A stretch of 10,196 nucleotides of DNA, from NCBI GenBank assembly GCA_035545555.1, contig DASZYD010000042.1:1-10196 (forward strand), read 5' to 3'. The position numbers and the translations under genes were made by a program. The notes below the pieces were generated by a model. The model did not search any database. It saw only the letters and a program-made list of their open reading frames with translations, and was not told where the DNA came from. Position 1 is the first letter of the stretch. Each line of letters opens with the position of its first letter. Below are positions 6,153-10,196 of the stretch, piece after piece. Origin of the DNA: JANWHZ01 sp035545555. GTDB lineage: Bacteria > Patescibacteriota > Saccharimonadia > Saccharimonadales > UBA4665.

Positions 6153-6176
6153 AGGTGTTACAATGTAGTATATCCC
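6153..6176. promoter_or_regulatory. 24-bp divergent intergenic region with back-to-back promoters for the glycan genes
   Basis: Only 24 bp separate two divergent ATGs, and neither has an SD. On the minus strand TATACT lies 14 bases before the ligase ATG. On the plus strand TACAAT lies 12 bases, and TGTAGT 7 bases, before the transferase ATG, with TTGCGT 17 bp upstream of TGTAGT and inside the ligase coding start. Both transcripts would be leaderless or have leaders of only a few bases. The -35 matches are poor, so the exact hexamers are uncertain, but any promoters must overlap each other and the coding ends. Confidence 0.4.
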
Positions 6177-7613
6177 ATGAAGAACAACGCGTCGCTTGTC
6201 TACAGCGTTTTCTTAATTCTCGGCGACTTCGTGGCGCTGGTAGCAGCCTTTACCGTTGCCTACGTGCTGCGCGTGACGCTTGATCATACCCAAATCAGCG
6301 CCCACATCGAGGCGCTTACCTATATCGGCATCCTGGCAACGCTCCTGCCATTCTTCATCATTATCTTTGGTCTTTTGGGTCTGTACAGCGCCCGCGTGCT
6401 TGGCAACCGCTTTGCTGAGCTAGGTCGCCTGGCAATCGTTTGTTTCGTGGGTATTTTAGGCGTCATCAGCTACAGCTATATCGCAAATGTGCGGATTTTC
6501 CCGGCCCGGCTGGTCACGCTGTACGGCTTCCTGCTGGCGCTCTGTTTCGTATTGCTGTTTCGCACCATCGCCCGGGGCATCCGGCGGCTGCTGTTCAAAT
6601 ACGGTGTGGGTATCGCCAACGTATTGATTGTCGGCGATACACCACTGACGCTGGAGCTGATCCGCCTGCTGGCCGATACGGCCGCCACCGGCTACAACGT
6701 GGCCGGCGTGGTAGGCAGTGACGATTTCCGGCCGGCCAAATCGGCGCACATCGCCTGCTTCGACACGTTCGATGATGCCGTCGCCAGGCTGGGCGGGGAG
6801 CTGACCACTATCGTCCAGACTGAGCTCTACGCTAGCGGCTCCCGCAATGACCACATCCTGGTCTACGCACAGGAGCACCACCTGGACTACCGCTTCGTGC
6901 CGGGCAACAGCGAGCTGTTCGTGGGCAAGATTGAGGCCGAGCTGTTCCATTCCGTGCCGGTCATCGCCGTGCATCAGACCGCCCTGATCGGCTGGGGCCG
7001 CGTCGTCAAACGGCTGACCGATCTTGTTTTAAGCACTGTCGCCATCATCGTTGCGTCGCCGATCATGCTGCTGACAGCCATCGCTATCAAGCTGGATGGC
7101 GGCGGCTCGGTCTTCTTCCGCCAGACCAGGCTGACGCGTGACGACAAGCCATTCCGGGTGTTCAAGTTCCGCTCGCAATATCCACAGTACGACGGCACCA
7201 CGCCCGAGCAAGCCTTCGCTCTGATGGGCAAGCCGGATCTAGGCGTGCAGTACCGTGCAAACGGCGACATGCTGCCGGATGACCCACGCATCACCCGCGT
7301 CGGCCGTGTTATCCGCCGACTTAGTATCGACGAGCTGCCGCAGCTCTTCAATGTTTTTTTGGGGGATATCAGCCTGGTCGGACCACGGGCGCTGATCCCG
7401 CAGGAACTGGCCGCCTACAAAAAGCGCCATGCCATCCTCAGTGTCAAATCCGGCATCACCGGCCTGGCACAAGTTTCAGGCCGGCGCAACATCAGCTTTG
7501 ATGAGCGGCGCCAGCTCGATCTCTATTACGTGCAAAATTGGAGCTTCTGGGGGGACCTGGTGATCATGGCACGGACGGTCTCGGCGGTACTTATGCAGCG
7601 TGGTGCCGAGTAG
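6177..7613 (+). CDS. Polyprenyl-phosphate glycosyl-1-phosphate transferase (initiating sugar transferase)
   Basis: This 478-residue protein has the full architecture of the long-form enzymes. There are four or so membrane helices (residues 7-135), a Rossmann-like CoA_binding_3 domain (about 147-270, starting VLIVGDTP), a re-entrant membrane helix (VVKRLTDLVLSTVAIIVASPIMLL, about 277-299) and the catalytic Bac_transf domain. Catalytic landmarks: VFFRQTRLTRDDKPFRVFKF (312-331), DPRITRVGRVIRRLSIDELPQ (369-389) with the Asp-Glu dyad D385-E386, DISLVGPRALIP (397-408), and GITGLAQVSGRRNISF (426-441). It moves a sugar-1-phosphate from a UDP-sugar to undecaprenyl phosphate on the cytoplasmic face, the first step of surface glycan assembly. 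The specific sugar is not readable. The ATG at 6177 precedes the first membrane helix; upstream frame extension would run antisense through the ligase and is rejected. There is no SD, so initiation is probably leaderless. Confidence 0.93.
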   Translation: MKNNASLVYSVFLILGDFVALVAAFTVAYVLRVTLDHTQISAHIEALTYIGILATLLPFFIIIFGLLGLYSARVLGNRFAELGRLAIVCFVGILGVISYSYIANVRIFPARLVTLYGFLLALCFVLLFRTIARGIRRLLFKYGVGIANVLIVGDTPLTLELIRLLADTAATGYNVAGVVGSDDFRPAKSAHIACFDTFDDAVARLGGELTTIVQTELYASGSRNDHILVYAQEHHLDYRFVPGNSELFVGKIEAELFHSVPVIAVHQTALIGWGRVVKRLTDLVLSTVAIIVASPIMLLTAIAIKLDGGGSVFFRQTRLTRDDKPFRVFKFRSQYPQYDGTTPEQAFALMGKPDLGVQYRANGDMLPDDPRITRVGRVIRRLSIDELPQLFNVFLGDISLVGPRALIPQELAAYKKRHAILSVKSGITGLAQVSGRRNISFDERRQLDLYYVQNWSFWGDLVIMARTVSAVLMQRGAE

Positions 7614-7618
7614 GCGAT

Positions 7619-7650
7619 TTGACATGTGTCTATCTTCAGTTCAATATAAG
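7619..7650 (+). promoter_or_regulatory. Candidate promoter upstream of the GT4 gene (TTGACA, 20 bp, TATAAG)
   Basis: The gap contains a perfect -35 consensus (TTGACA, 7619-7624) and a 5/6 -10 (TATAAG, 7645-7650). The 20-bp spacing is longer than the usual 16-18, which lowers confidence; the poorer hexamer CAATAT (7642-7647) gives 17 bp. The start point would be near 7657, leaving a leader of about 50 nt. The rest of the 94-bp gap (7614-7707) shows no terminator and no clear SD. Confidence 0.4.
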
Positions 7651-7653
7651 GAC

Positions 7654-7701
7654 ATGCCGGAGGCCGCACCCCGTCCATGTAGCCGCGTGCCGCTGGCGTA
7701 A
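7654..7701 (+). other. Possible 15-codon leader ORF ending 6 bp before the GT4 start
   Basis: An ATG at 7654 opens 15 codons (MPEAAPRPCSRVPLA) that end at the TAA at 7699-7701, in frame with the GT4 gene. Only CCCTCT separates the stop from the GT4 ATG, so a terminating ribosome could re-initiate on a gene that lacks its own SD. Against it: its SD-like AAGG is only 2 bases from the ATG, and the candidate promoter at 7619-7650 would start downstream of this ATG, so it could be translated only on read-through RNA from the sugar transferase gene. Confidence 0.2.
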
Positions 7702-7707
7702 CCCTCT

Positions 7708-8868
7708 ATGTCACCCCGTTCAAAACTTTCAGCGCCATCGGCAGCACGACCGGCCCGCCAGCCCAAAGTGGTCATCGTACACGACTGGCTGGTGGGCGGC
7801 GGTGCCGAGCGTGTCGTCGAACAGTTGCACAAGCTATACCCCGGCGCCCCAATTTACACGTCATATTGCACCCGTGAGTGGCGTCGGCGACTTGACGGCA
7901 GAGTCCGTACCGGCTTTTTGCAGTGGTGGCCGCTCGGACGCCTGCGTAAGTTCCTGCCGGTCTTGCGCATCTGGTGGTTTAGCCACCTCGACCTCCGCGA
8001 GTACGATCTGGTCATCAGCAGCTCAAGCGCCGAGGCCAAAGGCGTCACCCGGCTGTCGCCAACTGCAGTGCACATCAACTACTGCCACGCACCGACACAC
8101 TACTACTGGAGCCGTTACAACGAGTATCTTGCGCGGCCCGGTTTCGGCTTTTTCGATCCGCTCGCCCGCGTGGGCCTCAAGCTGCTGGTAGGGCCACTCC
8201 GGAAATGGGACTACAAAGCAGCCCAGCGGCCGGATGTGATCATCGCTAACTCTACGCACATCAAGGAGCAAATCCAGCGCTATTATGACCGCGCCGCGGC
8301 CGTGATCTGCCCGCCGGTCGATACTACCCGATTTACTACCACGACCAGCAACAAAAAACGCCGCGGCTTCGTAATCGCCGGCCGCCAAACACCGTACAAA
8401 CGGTTCGACCTGGCGATAGTGGCTTGTTCTAAGCTAAACGCCCCGCTGACGGTCATCGGCGACGGGCCCGAGCACCGGCGCCTGCGCAAACTGGCCGGCA
8501 AGTCCGTAACGTTTCTGGGAAGGGTATCCGATGAAGTCGTGGCAGAAGAATTTGCCAGTGCCCGCGCCCTGATCTTTCCGGGTCTGGACGACTTCGGCAT
8601 CACACCTGTTGAAGCCATGGCAGCCGGCACACCGGTCATTGCCTACCAGGCCGGCGGTGCACTCGATTACGTCATTGCCGGCAAGACCGGCTTGTTCTTC
8701 ACCGAGCCAACCGCCCGCAGCCTGGCCGGTGCTCTGCGCAAGTTCCCATCGCAACCCTTTGACCATGCCGAGATTGCCCGCGCTGCCGAGCGCTTCTCTG
8801 CCCGCCAATTCCGCCGCAAGTTTCAGCTCCTCGTCAAAAAGGTTCTGGTCGGCCCAACAGACCGATAA
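7708..8868 (+). CDS. GT4-family glycosyltransferase (GT-B fold), mannosyltransferase-like subgroup
   Basis: The 386-residue length is normal for GT4. The N-terminal acceptor domain opens with KVVIVHDWLVGGGAERVVEQ (20-39), where GGGAE is the usual glycine loop, and continues with HINYCHAPTHYYW (122-134) and IIANSTHIKEQI. The C-terminal nucleotide-sugar domain has FVIAGRQTPYKRFD (221-234), with R226 and K231 in the places that contact donor phosphates, then VIGDGPE (249-255) and DDFGITPVEAMAAGTPVIAY (294-313). The EX7E pair is D294/E302, with Asp in the first position, as in the WbaZ-like branch (DFGITPVEA) to which the sequence looks closest; GDP-mannose is the guessed donor. ATG 7708 is forced by an in-frame TAA 6 bases upstream. 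It follows the initiating transferase and would add a sugar to its lipid-linked product on the cytoplasmic face. It ends 1 bp before the convergent next gene. Confidence 0.92.
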   Translation: MSPRSKLSAPSAARPARQPKVVIVHDWLVGGGAERVVEQLHKLYPGAPIYTSYCTREWRRRLDGRVRTGFLQWWPLGRLRKFLPVLRIWWFSHLDLREYDLVISSSSAEAKGVTRLSPTAVHINYCHAPTHYYWSRYNEYLARPGFGFFDPLARVGLKLLVGPLRKWDYKAAQRPDVIIANSTHIKEQIQRYYDRAAAVICPPVDTTRFTTTTSNKKRRGFVIAGRQTPYKRFDLAIVACSKLNAPLTVIGDGPEHRRLRKLAGKSVTFLGRVSDEVVAEEFASARALIFPGLDDFGITPVEAMAAGTPVIAYQAGGALDYVIAGKTGLFFTEPTARSLAGALRKFPSQPFDHAEIARAAERFSARQFRRKFQLLVKKVLVGPTDR

Positions 8869-8869
8869 G

Positions 8870-10196
8870 CTACTCCTGTGTTGTCGTGCGACGCGGCGGG
8901 AGACGGAACCCACGCTGTTGTAACATCACGTAGGAAGCAGCTTCAGAAAACCGCCGGCGATTTTCTGATCTATGGTAGCCATCATATGGTGAGTAGCGCA
9001 AGTAAATGCTTGACGCCGTTCGCCTGTTCTCTGTCACGTTCCTGGCGATACGCTCCGCATTTTGCGGATCGTACTGATAGTATTCAAAGTCGAAGCCGAC
9101 AATTTCCAGTTTTGGCCGCTCGCCCGGTATGATCTTAAAGCTGTAGCCATCAAGATCAGAGTTACTATACCCAGCCTGGCGCATTGTCTCACCGAGGAAG
9201 TCCCGAGCTTCATCTTCGGTATACGCCGCCTTAAGGGCTGCAAAATCATCAAAAGCAAGCTCCTCAGAACGGCTAGAGCCAGCCTTGCGCCGGAATGGCT
9301 GACTCAGCCACTCAAAGACGCGCGTTAGACCACTCTGGCGACGCCTTGGTTCTGAGGGGAACAGATCCTCTCGATCAGCAATCAGTTGTTTTGCCTGGCG
9401 GCCTATCTCTTCGAACTCCTGGCTGTAGGCAGGGGCTGCATGCTCGATTTCTCCCTGCAAATGAAGACTCGCCCCACTTGCGATAAGACCCGTCTCCCGC
9501 TCGAACAGACAGAATGAGTATCCATCAGGGAACTCCACATATCCCAGCGGCTTCTCCCAACGCAAACGGACATCACCTTTTTCAAGGGTACCCAAGTTTG
9601 CAAAATGCTGTGCGGTTTTGAACTCTTGTTCGGAAGTAAGCCCCTCTACATGGCCATGCTTTTTTGTATCTGTATGTCGCGGCGTCTTCTTCTCTTTGAG
9701 AATGTAATCCTGGCCATCAATCCGGACGGCATAGACCCGGTCCTTAAGCTGTCGCCTGCTTTCCCACCGTGCGGGGTTGAGTAGCGCCGGCGTCATCTGA
9801 TGCGCTTCTTCAGATAGCACCAGTTTAGTGCCGCTCTTAAGCGTGTGGGTCACAAGCCCATCCACCGACTGTGCCGCCTGTTCGTCGATAGGCTCATCAT
9901 GCAGCTCAGCCATCAGCGCGAGTTCTTTAATATCACGGGCGAACCGGTACCGGCGCGCCACGAGCTGTCGCTCGGCATCGCTTACTCCTGGCGAGCGTTC
10001 GACATCCGCCCGTATTTCAGCAGCTCTCTTGGCAGCGGCAGCATCCGGGTCATCACTGTACCGGCGACTAGTTTCCAATTGCCACTTCGTAAACTCCGAC
10101 GTCTGTAAGGCAGGCGCATTCGTGATGTCGGGCACGAGATACTGATCGGGCACGGCCGGCGTTTCGAGGAGAGAGGCAAGCTGTGTGGCTTTACGG
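8870..10196 (-). CDS. Divergent kinase-fold-like protein of unknown function, 5'-truncated by window edge
   Basis: The frame runs from the TAG at 8870-8872 to the window end (at least 441 residues). A GTG at 10153 is a possible start, but the sequence upstream (KATQLASLLETPA) reads as normal protein, so the gene probably begins outside. Numbering from that GTG: residues 1-130 are helical and charged. Residues 139-222 look like a kinase N-lobe: RVYAVRIDGQDYILKEKK (K153 as the strand-3 Lys), SEQEFKTAQHF (E175 or E177 as the helix-C Glu) and LGYVEFPDGYSFCLFERETG. Far downstream, SDLDGYSFKI (D333) and IVGFDFEYY (D355) are spaced like the catalytic loop and metal-binding Asp of phosphotransferases of the APH type, with Ser338 where Asn is expected. 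The ~110-residue middle carries a basic segment (FPSEPRRRQS). There is no membrane segment. Kinase kinship is inference; it may be inactive. Confidence 0.75.
   Translation of the reverse strand, partial: RKATQLASLLETPAVPDQYLVPDITNAPALQTSEFTKWQLETSRRYSDDPDAAAAKRAAEIRADVERSPGVSDAERQLVARRYRFARDIKELALMAELHDEPIDEQAAQSVDGLVTHTLKSGTKLVLSEEAHQMTPALLNPARWESRRQLKDRVYAVRIDGQDYILKEKKTPRHTDTKKHGHVEGLTSEQEFKTAQHFANLGTLEKGDVRLRWEKPLGYVEFPDGYSFCLFERETGLIASGASLHLQGEIEHAAPAYSQEFEEIGRQAKQLIADREDLFPSEPRRRQSGLTRVFEWLSQPFRRKAGSSRSEELAFDDFAALKAAYTEDEARDFLGETMRQAGYSNSDLDGYSFKIIPGERPKLEIVGFDFEYYQYDPQNAERIARNVTENRRTASSIYLRYSPYDGYHRSENRRRFSEAASYVMLQQRGFRLPPRRTTTQE

Noticed and set aside
5559..6176. N-terminal extension of the sugar transferase by about 206 residues in the same open frame
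   Set aside because: The extension lies antisense over the glycan ligase, is Gln/Arg-rich with no membrane helix or domain, and the normal family N terminus begins at ATG 6177.
8878..10145. Plus-strand ORFs under the kinase-like gene
   Set aside because: Short, overlapping and without recognisable motifs; the minus frame is open throughout and has coherent protein character.

Overview
The window is GC-rich, very compactly packed bacterial DNA that uses the standard code (TAA, TAG and TGA all end genes here). The gene content suggests a monoderm with a reduced genome: a Kef-type antiporter, a surface-glycan cluster, a LexA-type DNA-binding domain without protease, and two large proteins with no recognisable family. 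This fits the Candidate Phyla Radiation (Patescibacteria), most likely Saccharibacteria. That placement is inference from gene style; no rRNA or ribosomal protein is present to fix it.

Layout. (1) Positions 1-875 (+): the 3' part of a CPA2/Kef-type cation:proton antiporter with an RCK/TrkA-N domain. (2) Positions 872-3513 (-): a cobalamin (B12) unit. A compact cobalamin riboswitch (about 3435-3513) precedes a secreted or anchored DUF4430 protein, then a DUF6580 S-component-like membrane protein overlapping it by 16 bp, then, 4 bp later, a 525-residue protein of unknown function with a C-terminal Cys-rich ribbon. (3) Positions 3580-6152 (-): a membrane-anchored extracytoplasmic protein, a LexA-like HTH protein without peptidase, and an O-antigen ligase/polymerase (Wzy_C family). 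(4) Positions 6177-8868 (+), diverging from the ligase across only 24 bp: a polyprenyl-phosphate glycosyl-1-phosphate transferase and a GT4 glycosyltransferase. (5) Position 8870 to the window end (-): a protein, truncated at its 5' end by the window edge, that looks like a divergent kinase-fold protein.

How they fit together. The three glycan genes form a minimal initiate/extend/polymerise-or-ligate set for a surface polysaccharide. The riboswitch is the most informative signal. It ties DUF4430 and DUF6580, which are poorly characterised, to corrinoid uptake in an organism that would be expected to scavenge B12. The only gene-free stretches are the riboswitch leader (3365-3579), a 94-bp gap at 7614-7707, and gaps of 1-36 bp elsewhere. 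I saw no tRNA, rRNA, CRISPR array, IS element or convincing intrinsic terminator.
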